Below are positions 6,940 through 15,486 of a stretch of DNA of 35,602 bases, piece after piece (the stretch's first letter is position 1; each line of letters starts with the position of its first letter). The DNA is from an uncultured Pseudomonadota bacterium (lineage in GTDB: Bacteria > Pseudomonadota > Gammaproteobacteria > Steroidobacterales > Steroidobacteraceae), in NCBI GenBank assembly GCA_903885195.1, contig CAISHQ010000115.1, positions 1 through 35,602 on the forward strand. Direction: 5' to 3'. Both the position numbers and the translations under genes were made by a program. The notes under the pieces are model-generated. The model was given only the letters and a program-made list of their open reading frames with translations, made no database searches and had not been told where the DNA came from.

Positions 6940-9669
6940 TCACCCCGTGTTTTGCAAACCTTGTGCGATGCCGTTTAGGCTCGCGAGCAACGCCTCGAAG
7001 AGATCGCGATCCTCGCGACTGCTTGCGCGCCAACGCCGCAGCAAATCCACCTGCATCAGATTCATCGGATCGACATAGGGGTTACGCAGTTGCAGCGCGC
7101 GTTGCTGCGTGCGATCGCCATCGAGCAGCTCGCTTTGCTGCTTGATGTCGAGCACCGCCGTACGGGCGAGATCATGATCGACACCGAGTGCGGCGAAGAT
7201 CTCTCCGCCCTTGCCTTCGGCGAGTTGGTGGTAATGGGTCGTGATCGACCAGTCGCTATGCGCGAGCATCACTTCGATGTCATCGATCAAGTTACGGAGA
7301 AACGGCCAACTCGCGCAACTCGCCTGCAACGCTGGCAGGCCAAACTTTTGCAACGTCGCGTGCAATCCTGCACCGGCACCCAGCCACCCGGGCAGCATGG
7401 TGCGGTTCTGCGTCCACGCGAACACCCAAGGCACCACGCGTAGGCCCTGCAAGCCCTCAGCGCCCGGCCGCGAAATGGGTCGACCACCGATCTGCACCCG
7501 CTCGATGACGTCGATGGGCGTCACGGCGCGAAAGTAGGCCATGAACTCCGCGGTATCGACCACCACCTTGCAGTAGGCGGCAGCGCTGTGTTCGGCAAGA
7601 TGCGCTGCCAGTGCGAGTGATTCGGGATCGACATCACGCAGCCGCCCGCTGCGTCGTGCCTGAGCGGCGAGCGAGAGCGCTCCGAAGCCGCGCTCGAGCG
7701 TACGCAAAGCGATCGGGCCAAGTCCGTAGTGCTGATGAATGCCCTCGCCCTGCTCGGTCAGACGCAAGTCTCCGCCCACGGCCACCGCTGGCGTGTTGCG
7801 CACGAGCGCATCGATGCGACTACCGCCGCGCGGAATGCTGCCACCCCGCGCATGCATGATCAGCGCCCGTTCATCCGCCGCCGTCACGGCGCGGTGGATA
7901 TCAGCCTGCGCGCGATAGACCGCGAAGCGCGAGGCCACGAGCCCCTGTTGTTTGGCGCCATCCGAATATCCGACCAGCACCATTTGACGTCGACCTCGCG
8001 CGTCGAGATGGCGCCGATACACGGCATCGGCGAGCAAGCTCTGCAACGTGGCGCCCGCCTGATCGAGAGCCTCGATCGACACGAACATCGGCGCGATGTC
8101 CACGGCAATAGTCGCGGTTTTCTTGTCGTAGGCCTCGGCCCACTGGGCAAGAAGCAGCGTTGCCAACACGTCGTCGGCGCCCTCTGTGCCGTTGACGACG
8201 TATGCGCCGATCGCCTCGGCACCGTACCGCCGTCGGCACTGCAACATTGCCTCGAACACCGAGAGGCTGCGCTTGCCGAGCGCATCAAGATCCACTGCAG
8301 GGCTCGCATCCCTCGCGATCAACTCGCTGAGTCGTGCCTGACGCGTCGTGCGATCGAGTTGCAGCCAGTTCGGCTCATCGATCGCCCGTGCGATCACCCC
8401 ATGATGCACCGCGGCATGCTGGCGGATATCGAGCGTCGCTAGGTGAAAGCCGAAGGTGGCGATGCGCCGCTGCAGCCGACGTATGGCGAACAGACCGGCG
8501 TGCCGACCGCGATGGCGCCGCAGACTCTCCGCGATGAGATCGACGTCGCGCTGGAATTGGGCGGGACCCTCGTAGGCCGCAGGCCGACCGTCGTAGGTCG
8601 CGCGCAGACGCTCGGCAACCTGACCCAGAAACACCCGGTACGGCATACGGTCGTGACGCGCGGGTGCGCTCGAGCGGCTCGACGGCAGCAACGTGTCGTA
8701 CTCGTCGATGCGCTGTTGCAGCGCTGGCAGTATCCCCACGCGACTGCCGCTCTGCGAGAGCGCCTGGGCCAGATCCTGTACCTCGGTGAAGTAGGCATTG
8801 ATGATGGCGCGCTGCTGCCGCGCGAGGGTCTCGCGCATCGACTTGGCGTGGACATCGGGGTTACCGTCCATGTCACCGCCGACCCATGTGCCGAAGCGAA
8901 TGATGGTCGGCAACGAGATCGAATCGGCCTCGACACCATAATGGCGAGCGATGGCGTCGGCGATTTCCTCGTAGAAATTCGGCACGACCCGATACAGCAC
9001 CTCGGCGAGATAAAACAGCACGTGCTCGCGTTCGTCGGCAAGCGTCAGGCGTTGTCGTGGATGATCCTCGGTCTGCCAGCCGGTGGTGAGCTCGGTGCGG
9101 ATACGACCAATCGAAGCCTGCTGCTCGGAGGGCGAAAGCGTCGGGTTAAGTCGATCGTAGAGCAGCTGCGCCAATCGCAACTGCTTGCGAAGGATGGTGC
9201 GTCGCGTCGACTCCGTCGGGTGCGACATGAACACCGGCGCGATGTGCAAGGAGCCGATCAACTCGAGCAACTGCTCGAGCGAGAGGCCAGCGGCCTTCAG
9301 CTGCGAAATGGCATCGCCCACGCCCCCGGGCTGTGGACGCTCGGCATCGTCCTGAAAATACGCGCGACGACGGCGTATGCGATGCACCTGCTCGGCCAGA
9401 TTGACCGCCTGGAACCACATGGAAAAGGCGCGCTCGAGATCGCGCGCCTGATGAGGTTCGCGCCCACGGATGTGCTGTTCTAGTTCGGCCGCTGCAGCAG
9501 CATTACCCTGGCGAGCTGAGATGGAGAGTCGCCGCAGGCCTTCGACCAGTTCGAACAGCTCGTCGTCACCCTGATCGCGCAGCACCTCACCGACGAGGCC
9601 ACCGAGCATGTGCACGTCGTCACGCAGTGCCGCGTGCTTGGGTGGAAAATCGATTTCGGTACGATTCAC
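6940..9669 (-). CDS. ppc: Phosphoenolpyruvate carboxylase
   Basis: This roughly 909-residue enzyme makes oxaloacetate from PEP and bicarbonate and refills the TCA cycle in the cytoplasm. Family motifs are all present: HPTESTRRT (catalytic His near residue 150), GGDMDGNP, VGYSDGAKQQG with the active-site Lys, ARGGSIPRGG with both catalytic arginines, LTEQGE, FAWTQNR and the C-terminal GLQNTG. Several neighbours are unusual: GGDRDGNP has Met for Arg, GYSDS.KDAG reads GYSDGAKQQG, and FHGRGGS.GRGG reads MHARGGSIPRGG. The open frame begins at a GTG at 9714, but that codon is inside the terminator hairpin of the preceding gene. I therefore prefer the GTG at 9669 (then NRTEIDFPPK), which has no Shine-Dalgarno but has a TAAACT element about eight bases upstream. 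Length is normal for the family. Confidence 0.92.
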   Translation of the reverse strand: MNRTEIDFPPKHAALRDDVHMLGGLVGEVLRDQGDDELFELVEGLRRLSISARQGNAAAAAELEQHIRGREPHQARDLERAFSMWFQAVNLAEQVHRIRRRRAYFQDDAERPQPGGVGDAISQLKAAGLSLEQLLELIGSLHIAPVFMSHPTESTRRTILRKQLRLAQLLYDRLNPTLSPSEQQASIGRIRTELTTGWQTEDHPRQRLTLADEREHVLFYLAEVLYRVVPNFYEEIADAIARHYGVEADSISLPTIIRFGTWVGGDMDGNPDVHAKSMRETLARQQRAIINAYFTEVQDLAQALSQSGSRVGILPALQQRIDEYDTLLPSSRSSAPARHDRMPYRVFLGQVAERLRATYDGRPAAYEGPAQFQRDVDLIAESLRRHRGRHAGLFAIRRLQRRIATFGFHLATLDIRQHAAVHHGVIARAIDEPNWLQLDRTTRQARLSELIARDASPAVDLDALGKRSLSVFEAMLQCRRRYGAEAIGAYVVNGTEGADDVLATLLLAQWAEAYDKKTATIAVDIAPMFVSIEALDQAGATLQSLLADAVYRRHLDARGRRQMVLVGYSDGAKQQGLVASRFAVYRAQADIHRAVTAADERALIMHARGGSIPRGGSRIDALVRNTPAVAVGGDLRLTEQGEGIHQHYGLGPIALRTLERGFGALSLAAQARRSGRLRDVDPESLALAAHLAEHSAAAYCKVVVDTAEFMAYFRAVTPIDVIERVQIGGRPISRPGAEGLQGLRVVPWVFAWTQNRTMLPGWLGAGAGLHATLQKFGLPALQASCASWPFLRNLIDDIEVMLAHSDWSITTHYHQLAEGKGGEIFAALGVDHDLARTAVLDIKQQSELLDGDRTQQRALQLRNPYVDPMNLMQVDLLRRWRASSREDRDLFEALLASLNGIAQGLQNTG

Positions 9670-9690
9670 GGCCGAGAGTTTACACCCGCC

Positions 9691-9726
9691 CAAAGCAAAG
9701 GCCGGGCGACTCACGTCGCCCGGCCT
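9691..9726 (-). terminator. Rho-independent terminator of the TonB-dependent receptor gene
   Basis: On the minus strand a perfect 12-bp stem (AGGCCGGGCGAC and its complement) with a four-base GTGA loop is followed by TTTGCTTT. It sits 20 bases after the receptor stop codon and just before ppc, and should separate the two transcription units. The T tract is interrupted, so some read-through into ppc is possible. Confidence 0.75.
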
Positions 9727-9746
9727 CTGATTGGTCGATCACCCGC

Positions 9747-12320
9747 TTAGCGGAACGAGTAGGTGAAATCGATGCCGTAGGCAGCGCCCGGCGAGTCGTG
9801 GATGAACGAACCGCCGAACTCCGGAGCCGGAATGATTTCCTGCAGGTAGTTCTCGTCCGTAATGTTACGACCCCAAGCGGTCACGCCAAACTTGCCGTTG
9901 CTCACGCCGACACGGGCGTTGACGCTGTAGTAGGCGTCGCGGCTCATCTTGTCGAACGTCCCCTGACCGAACTGGAAGTACGTGAACAGGTTCGGCAACC
10001 GCTGCTTCTGCACCGGGTGGAACCAGGTCTCACCCACGAACGACGCATCGACGCGCGCATTGACCACCCAGTCCGAACCACCAAACGGCAGCTCGAAATC
10101 GACGCCGGCGTTGCCGGTGTACTTCGGCGCGTACGGCACTTCGCCGCCGGCCGTGTACGGACGGCCGACGTACTTGTCGATGTTGCCATCGGTCGTCGAA
10201 TAGGCCGCAAACACCGACACGTTGTTGTTCACGCGCCAGCGCCCATCGAGCTCGAAGCCCTTGATGGTCACTTCGTCGATGTTGGTCACAACGCGCAGCA
10301 GACCGAACGGACCCGCGAAGAAGTTGAAGAACTGCATGTCTTCAACCTTCGTGTGGTACACGGCAGCGTTCACGCTCAGACGGCGATCGAGGAAGAACGA
10401 CTTGAAGCCAAGCTCCGCCGCCTTCGACACTTCCTTGCGGTAGGTGTCGTTCACGTCGGTGATGTTGAGGACCGCGTTCGCACCGCAAGTGGGCGGCAGG
10501 AACGAAGCGCCCAAGCACAGCACCGTGCTGCCCGCACGACCGTAGTTGGTGTTGACCGTGGCCGCGCTACCCGAGGAGTTGAAGCCACCGCTGCGGAAAC
10601 CGTAGCCGTAGGACGCGTAAACCGCGAAGTCGTCGTTGGCCTTCCAGTTGGCCGAGAACTTCGGCTGCAGCTGACTGAAGGTCGTCGAGCGGCTCGGGAT
10701 GCCGTTGGTAGCGAACGACGGGTTGACGGTGTAAGCCGGGTTAATGAACGGCCTCGAGAAGAAGCTGAAGTCCGGCGTCTGCGCACGGCAGATCGCCGTG
10801 TTGGTCGTCGTACAACGCGGCACGTTATTGTCGACGGCGCGGTCTTCGCTGTCATAACGCAGCGCAAGCGCGAGCTCGAGCTGGTCGGTGACGTCGAAGG
10901 CCAACTGGCCGAACGCCGCATAGACGTTGCTCTTGAAGTTGTCATCGTAGAGCAGGTCGGTCGGGTTGAGGCCGCTCGCCGGCACGAAGGCCGTGGCGGT
11001 CAGACCCTTGTTGAGATCCGAACCCTGCGAGACAACCACGCGACGCTTGATGTCGGCGGCGTAGATGCCGGCCACCCAACGCACGTCTTCATCGCCCGGT
11101 GAGGTCAGGCGGAGCTCGATGCTGGCGTCCTTCTGGTCACGCTGCTGGTACTGGTAACCATCGCAAGTGCTCGGGCCGTACGGCGGCGTGAAGCCCGCAC
11201 CGTTGTTGCCAGCCGGAGTCAGCCAGATGCTCGAGGGAATACCGAAGAACGGCGCTTCGTAGCCAGGCTTGCTCAGCTTGGCATCGTTGCTGCTACGGCA
11301 GGTCGGGTTCAGCGCGTAGAGCAGGAACGCCGCGCTCGTGCCATCGGTGAGGAAGTAGTTGGTCTGGTCGTTGTACGCGACGTAGCTCGTCAACGTGCCA
11401 ACGCCAACTTCCCACTCGCCCTTGATGGAGAGGTTCACGTTCTCCTGCTCGTTCTGCGGCAGGATGTTGTTGAGGTAACGGAAGTTGTGCTTGTTCGGGT
11501 CCTCGTAGAACGCCGGAGCGTTCAAGCCCGCCGCCGCATCCGACAGGGCGATCGAAGCGTTGAAGTTGATCGCGCCCGCGTCGATCTTCGAGTACTTGGC
11601 CTTGATATCCACTTCGCCGCCGCCCACATCGAACAGCATGCGACCCTGGACGCCCGTCTCCTCGTAGAAGTCCACGCAATCATCACAGTTACGATCGAGG
11701 TTTTCCCACTGACCGTCGGTCTTGCGCGTGTAGGCCGAGATCGACCCCTTCATTCCGTCGCCGATCGGACCGCCGGCATAAACGCTGGCCTTGTAGCTGT
11801 TGTCCGAGCCATAGCCGCCGCTCACATCGAACGCGGCCGCATCGCCCGGCTTGCGGGTAGTGATGATCATCGCGCCGGCCACGGCGTTACGACCGTAAAG
11901 GGCGCCCTGCGGGCCCTTGAGGATTTCGATCTGCGAAACGCCGGCCAATTCCTGGTTCAGCGCATTCGGGTTGGTCTGCAACACGCCGTCGATGACGAGC
12001 GCGAAGTTGGTCTCCGCGTCGCGACCGGTGTTGATGCCGCGGATGTTGACCTGCATATCGCCGGCTTCGGCGGTCTGCACGGCCGAGACACCCGACGTCA
12101 GGGCGATGAAGTCCTGCGGGCGCTCGATGCCCGCCGCCTTGATTTCATTGGCGGTGAAGGCGGTGATGGTCACGGGCACGTCTTCGATGCGCTCTGCGCG
12201 CTGACGGGCCGTGACGACGATTTCTTCGAGTTGCGCTTCCTGCGCACCAGCCTGAGCAGCGGTGAGGGCCGCGATGACGGCCGCGCTGATCAGGGAAAGC
12301 TTCCGGTTGCGATACAACAT
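9747..12320 (-). CDS. TonB-dependent outer-membrane receptor
   Basis: This 857-residue protein has a signal peptide (1-26, ending AQAGA) and a TonB box LEEIVVTAR (31-39). A plug domain follows (about 45-160, with VQIRG-like MQVNIRGINT, VIDGVLQTN and IEILKGPQGALYGRNAVAGAM). A roughly 700-residue 22-strand barrel closes it, ending IDFTYSFR. It belongs to the Caulobacter/sphingomonad-type receptors that import varied organic nutrients as well as siderophores. The ATG at 12320 has a strong GGAGGG site six bases upstream; the frame continues 36 codons further but without signal-like sequence. It is divergent from an amidohydrolase-fold gene, whose substrate may be imported by it, though no sequence feature proves this. 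Confidence 0.92.
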   Translation of the reverse strand: MLYRNRKLSLISAAVIAALTAAQAGAQEAQLEEIVVTARQRAERIEDVPVTITAFTANEIKAAGIERPQDFIALTSGVSAVQTAEAGDMQVNIRGINTGRDAETNFALVIDGVLQTNPNALNQELAGVSQIEILKGPQGALYGRNAVAGAMIITTRKPGDAAAFDVSGGYGSDNSYKASVYAGGPIGDGMKGSISAYTRKTDGQWENLDRNCDDCVDFYEETGVQGRMLFDVGGGEVDIKAKYSKIDAGAINFNASIALSDAAAGLNAPAFYEDPNKHNFRYLNNILPQNEQENVNLSIKGEWEVGVGTLTSYVAYNDQTNYFLTDGTSAAFLLYALNPTCRSSNDAKLSKPGYEAPFFGIPSSIWLTPAGNNGAGFTPPYGPSTCDGYQYQQRDQKDASIELRLTSPGDEDVRWVAGIYAADIKRRVVVSQGSDLNKGLTATAFVPASGLNPTDLLYDDNFKSNVYAAFGQLAFDVTDQLELALALRYDSEDRAVDNNVPRCTTTNTAICRAQTPDFSFFSRPFINPAYTVNPSFATNGIPSRSTTFSQLQPKFSANWKANDDFAVYASYGYGFRSGGFNSSGSAATVNTNYGRAGSTVLCLGASFLPPTCGANAVLNITDVNDTYRKEVSKAAELGFKSFFLDRRLSVNAAVYHTKVEDMQFFNFFAGPFGLLRVVTNIDEVTIKGFELDGRWRVNNNVSVFAAYSTTDGNIDKYVGRPYTAGGEVPYAPKYTGNAGVDFELPFGGSDWVVNARVDASFVGETWFHPVQKQRLPNLFTYFQFGQGTFDKMSRDAYYSVNARVGVSNGKFGVTAWGRNITDENYLQEIIPAPEFGGSFIHDSPGAAYGIDFTYSFR

Positions 12321-12370
12321 GAACCCTCCGGGTCTGTCCTTAGGTCTGGAGTTGGGAAAAAAACGACGGC

Positions 12371-12400
12371 AGTCTACGGTGGCGACGGGCGTGGGCGCAA
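12371..12400 (-). promoter_or_regulatory. Possible promoter of the TonB-dependent receptor gene
   Basis: Within the 237-base divergent gap (12321-12557) the minus strand has TTGCGC (12395-12400) and TAGACT (12371-12376) separated by 18 bases, about 50 bases before the receptor start. Match to sigma70 consensus is moderate (4 of 6 for the -10). I see no clear operator, riboswitch or small gene in the rest of this gap. Confidence 0.3.
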
Positions 12401-12557
12401 CGCGAATCGTGGTGCGGGGCCCCATCATGTGGCGTATTTACAACAGATGCCGGGGTTCCTAACCTCCACGAAACGGCCGATCCGGCACGCAGGCGGCATC
12501 GGCACCGACAAATTTCGGCATGATGGCTCTCGGATTTAAAGTTGGAGACCCGAACCC

Positions 12558-13430
12558 GTGAGTGCCGCCCAACCCCCTGTCCCTGCCATCGACATCGTCA
12601 GCGGTATCTGGACTGAAGAAGCCCTCTCCTACCGTCCGGGTTGGCAAGAGCAGTTTTTCGCCGGGAAGATGAAGTCCAAGACCAACATGCAGGGTGTCAG
12701 CCTCGAGGATCAGCTCGCGCAGATGGCCGATGCGGGGATCGAGCGAGCCTTATTGTTCGCGCCCAAAGTCGGTCGGCGGGGTCTGCCGGGATCCTTCCAC
12801 CTACCGTACGAGGTCATCGCCAGGGCGGTCGAAAAGTACCCCGGTCGGTTTTACGCGATGGCCGGCATCGATCCCTACGAGGGCATGAACGGCGTGCGAG
12901 CCCTCGAGGATGCGGTGAAGAACATGGGGTTCATCGGTGCGCACGTCTATCCGCACTGGTTCGATCTGCCGCCGGACCATGCCAAGTACTACCCGTTCTA
13001 CGCCAAGTGCGTGGAGCTCGGCGTGCCCATCCAGATGCAGGTCGGTCAGTCGATGGTGTACGCCAAAGAGGCGCCGATGCGCAGCGTCGGTCGCCCGATC
13101 CTGCTCGATGGCATCGCCTGCGACTTCCCGGAGCTGAAACTCATCGGCATCCACGTAGGCATCCCCTGGACCGACGAGATGATCGCGATGGCTTGGAAGC
13201 ACGAGAACGTGTTCATCGGTTCGGATGCGCACAGCCCGAAGTACTGGCCCGAGGCGTTCGTGAAATACATCAACTCCTACGGGCAGGACAAGGTGATGTT
13301 CGGCACAGACTTTCCAGTGCTTGGTTTCAGGCGGACGATGGACGAAGTGCTCGCGCTGAATCTACGGCCGGAACCGCTGCGTAAGTTTCTGCGCGACAAC
13401 GCGCTGCGCGTGTACGGCCTCAAGAGCTGA
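12558..13430 (+). CDS. Amidohydrolase-fold (ACMSD-like) protein lacking the N-terminal HxH
   Basis: This 290-residue protein has the amidohydrolase_2 (PF04909) layout seen in ACMSD-like decarboxylases and hydrolases. Features are a TIM barrel with GIERALLFAPK, YPGRFYAMAGIDP, GFIGAHVYPHW, a metal-binding-type histidine in IGIHVGIPW, and the characteristic GTDFP near the C-terminus (about 247-251). The usual HxH metal pair on the first strand is absent: where D.H.H is expected the sequence reads AIDIVSGIWTEE. It may be a one-metal or non-catalytic member. The GTG start is preceded by GGAG nine bases upstream. It is divergent from the TonB-dependent receptor and convergent with a CoA-transferase gene, suggesting carboxylic acid metabolism, but the reaction cannot be named. 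Confidence 0.8.
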   Translation: MSAAQPPVPAIDIVSGIWTEEALSYRPGWQEQFFAGKMKSKTNMQGVSLEDQLAQMADAGIERALLFAPKVGRRGLPGSFHLPYEVIARAVEKYPGRFYAMAGIDPYEGMNGVRALEDAVKNMGFIGAHVYPHWFDLPPDHAKYYPFYAKCVELGVPIQMQVGQSMVYAKEAPMRSVGRPILLDGIACDFPELKLIGIHVGIPWTDEMIAMAWKHENVFIGSDAHSPKYWPEAFVKYINSYGQDKVMFGTDFPVLGFRRTMDEVLALNLRPEPLRKFLRDNALRVYGLKS

Positions 13431-13488
13431 CCGACGCTCACGGCCGCTCGGCACGCTCGGGGCCGCGCAACGCGCAGGCCCCCGCGTC

Positions 13489-14718
13489 TCAGTCGCCGCC
13501 AACCGTGACGGATCGGGCGGCCTGCTCCTCGCTCATGGCTGCGCCAGAGGACATCAGCGCCTCAATGGTTGCCTCATCGAGTCCCGCTTCGCGCAGTAAT
13601 TGAGCGGTGTGCTCGCCGAGTCGCGGCGCCGGTCGACGGATATCCGCAGGGGTCGAGGCAAAGTTCACCGGGAATGACGCCATTCGCAGCCGCCCCTCGC
13701 TTGGGTGATCCATGAACTTCCAGAATCCAGTGGCGACGAGGTGTGGATCGTCGGCCAGACCCTCGAGCGTGTTGACCACGATGTGCGGAATGCCCGAGTC
13801 GTCGAAGACCTTCAGCCACTCGGCTGTGGTACGAGTGGCGATGATGCGCGCCGTCGTCTGATTGGTGGCGTCGATGTTGCGCACTCGATCGGCCAAGGTC
13901 AGGAAGCGCGGATCGGTGGCGAGTTCCGGATGACCCGTCAGCTCGCAGAACTTCACCCAATGCGCGTTGAGATACGGAAGCACGCCGATATACCCGTCCA
14001 GCGTCTTGTACGGCTTTCGATCCTTGCTCATGAGGCGCGTGTACCCTGGCTTGCCCTTCGGCGGATCGAAGGTCATGCCCCAGAGATGCTCGGCCATGAC
14101 GAAGTTCACCATCGTCTCGAACATCGGCACCTCGATCTCCTGGCCCTCGCCGCTGCGCTCGCGATGAAAGAGCGCAGCGAGCACGGCGTAGACCACCGTG
14201 ATTGCCGTGGTCTTGTCGGCGACGATGGTCGGCAGGTACCGCGGTTCGCCGAGTACCATTTCATTGAGCATAGCGATGCCGCTCGCCGCCTGAATGGAAT
14301 CGTCGAGTGCGCCGAGCTTCCCGTAGGGCCCGCGCTTTGAGTAACCGTAGGCACCGCAATAAATGATTCGCGGATTGACCTTCTTGAAGTCCGCGTACTC
14401 GAGACCGAGCTTGGTCATCACCTGCGGTCGGTTGTTGTGCACGAACACGTCGGCATCGCGCGCGAGGGCGAGCAGCGCATCACGCGCGCCGGGCAGCCGC
14501 AGATCCAGCACGATGCTGCGCTTGTTGCGGTTGCAGGTGAGATACAGCGCTGCCATGCCGGGGTGGTTGGCCGCACCGAGCGATCGGTTGCTGTCGCCCC
14601 GCGGCTGCTCGACCTTGATGATCTCGGCACCCATGTCGCCGAGCATCTGGCAGGCCCATGGCCCGAGCACGACGCTGGTCATCTCGACGACTTTGACTCC
14701 GTGCAGCGGACCCGGCAT
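13489..14718 (-). CDS. Class III CoA-transferase (CaiB/BaiF family)
   Basis: This 409-residue enzyme moves CoA from a donor thioester to a carboxylic acid through a covalent aspartyl-CoA intermediate. It shows the family start (GVKVVEMTSVVLGPWACQMLGDMGAEIIKVEQP), the NRNKRSIVLDL strand and the active-site region GALDDSIQAASG. The catalytic Asp is most likely Asp139, four residues before Gln143. Length matches the family (about 380-410). Start: ATG after an AGGAGAG-like site. It is a stand-alone gene, convergent with the amidohydrolase and divergent from a membrane protein gene. Two further CaiB/BaiF genes lie 4-6 kb downstream, so this could activate a related acid. Substrate unknown. Confidence 0.9.
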   Translation of the reverse strand: MPGPLHGVKVVEMTSVVLGPWACQMLGDMGAEIIKVEQPRGDSNRSLGAANHPGMAALYLTCNRNKRSIVLDLRLPGARDALLALARDADVFVHNNRPQVMTKLGLEYADFKKVNPRIIYCGAYGYSKRGPYGKLGALDDSIQAASGIAMLNEMVLGEPRYLPTIVADKTTAITVVYAVLAALFHRERSGEGQEIEVPMFETMVNFVMAEHLWGMTFDPPKGKPGYTRLMSKDRKPYKTLDGYIGVLPYLNAHWVKFCELTGHPELATDPRFLTLADRVRNIDATNQTTARIIATRTTAEWLKVFDDSGIPHIVVNTLEGLADDPHLVATGFWKFMDHPSEGRLRMASFPVNFASTPADIRRPAPRLGEHTAQLLREAGLDEATIEALMSSGAAMSEEQAARSVTVGGD

Positions 14719-14778
14719 CTCTACTCTCCTGCAGTACGATCGACTGGAACGATGCGATCAGGATGATACGCTTCGCCC

Positions 14779-15486
14779 ATGTACTCGGAACTGTTCCTCG
14801 CACAGAGCCTCCTTCAGGCGGTCTTGTGGGTGTGGTGCTGGCGTCTGTGGCGCACACGCGGACTGCTGGTCGCTGCCCTGCTGCTCATCCCGCAGTTCGG
14901 GCTCGCGTGGGACAACCTCATTGTCGGACTCGGTCGCTTCATCGGCTTCGGCCCGCTGCTCGAAGCGCTGTCCTGGCCCCGCTTCTGGCTGCACTGGCTG
15001 TTCGGCACCTGGCTGATCGTGGCCGCGGGTTCAGCGCTGCGCCTCGCCGGGTTTGCGTGGATGCGCCCGGCGCGCAGCCTGGTGATGTTCTGCTCGCTGA
15101 CCGTCGCCTTGATGATGTTTGATCTGCCTCACTTCTGGCGTGACAGCCTGCATCCCGTGTGCGAGTTCGATCTGATTCGCTACTCCACCGCCGTTTCCGC
15201 CGACACGCTGTGTTACGCCGGACAGACCGTGGTCAAATCCTCGCCGCCGATCGCTTCGATTCTCACCTGCTTCGTCGTCATTGGTGTCGGCCTCGTACTG
15301 TCGCTGCGCCGCGGCTTCCCGTGGATGTTCGCCGGTGGCGCCCTGATGCTGGCGAGTGCCATGCCGGGACTGCGCGACTACAAACTTGATAACTTCGGCG
15401 AGATCCTGATCGCGGGCGGGTGCCTGTGGGCGCTAGATCGATTCAGCCTCGATAGACGATCGAACGCAGCGGCACCGAACACGTGA
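14779..15486 (+). CDS. Polytopic inner-membrane protein, unknown function
   Basis: This 235-residue protein has about six or seven hydrophobic helices (for example residues 7-20, 28-48, 70-92, 100-117, 155-175 and 180-197). It is rich in Trp, Leu and Phe, with a periplasmic-looking loop between helices that holds two cysteines (HPVCEFD and DTLCYAG) able to form a disulfide. I do not recognise a family. There is no Shine-Dalgarno; a GATACG element eight bases before the ATG suggests a leaderless or near-leaderless mRNA. It is divergent from a CoA-transferase gene and its stop overlaps the next gene start (GTGA), so it is coupled to the EamA-type transporter and may work with it. Confidence 0.75.
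   Translation: MYSELFLAQSLLQAVLWVWCWRLWRTRGLLVAALLLIPQFGLAWDNLIVGLGRFIGFGPLLEALSWPRFWLHWLFGTWLIVAAGSALRLAGFAWMRPARSLVMFCSLTVALMMFDLPHFWRDSLHPVCEFDLIRYSTAVSADTLCYAGQTVVKSSPPIASILTCFVVIGVGLVLSLRRGFPWMFAGGALMLASAMPGLRDYKLDNFGEILIAGGCLWALDRFSLDRRSNAAAPNT

Noticed and set aside
9627-11102. Open frame of 491 codons on the plus strand opposite ppc and the TonB-dependent receptor
   Set aside because: It crosses the boundary of two well-supported genes, has a monotonous VERR/EVRR composition and shows no motif.
1838-12443. A 14-base identity, TGGCGTATTTACAA, at 1838-1851 and 12430-12443
   Set aside because: One copy is in a coding region and one in a gap, flanks do not match, and matches of this length are expected by chance in 35 kb.
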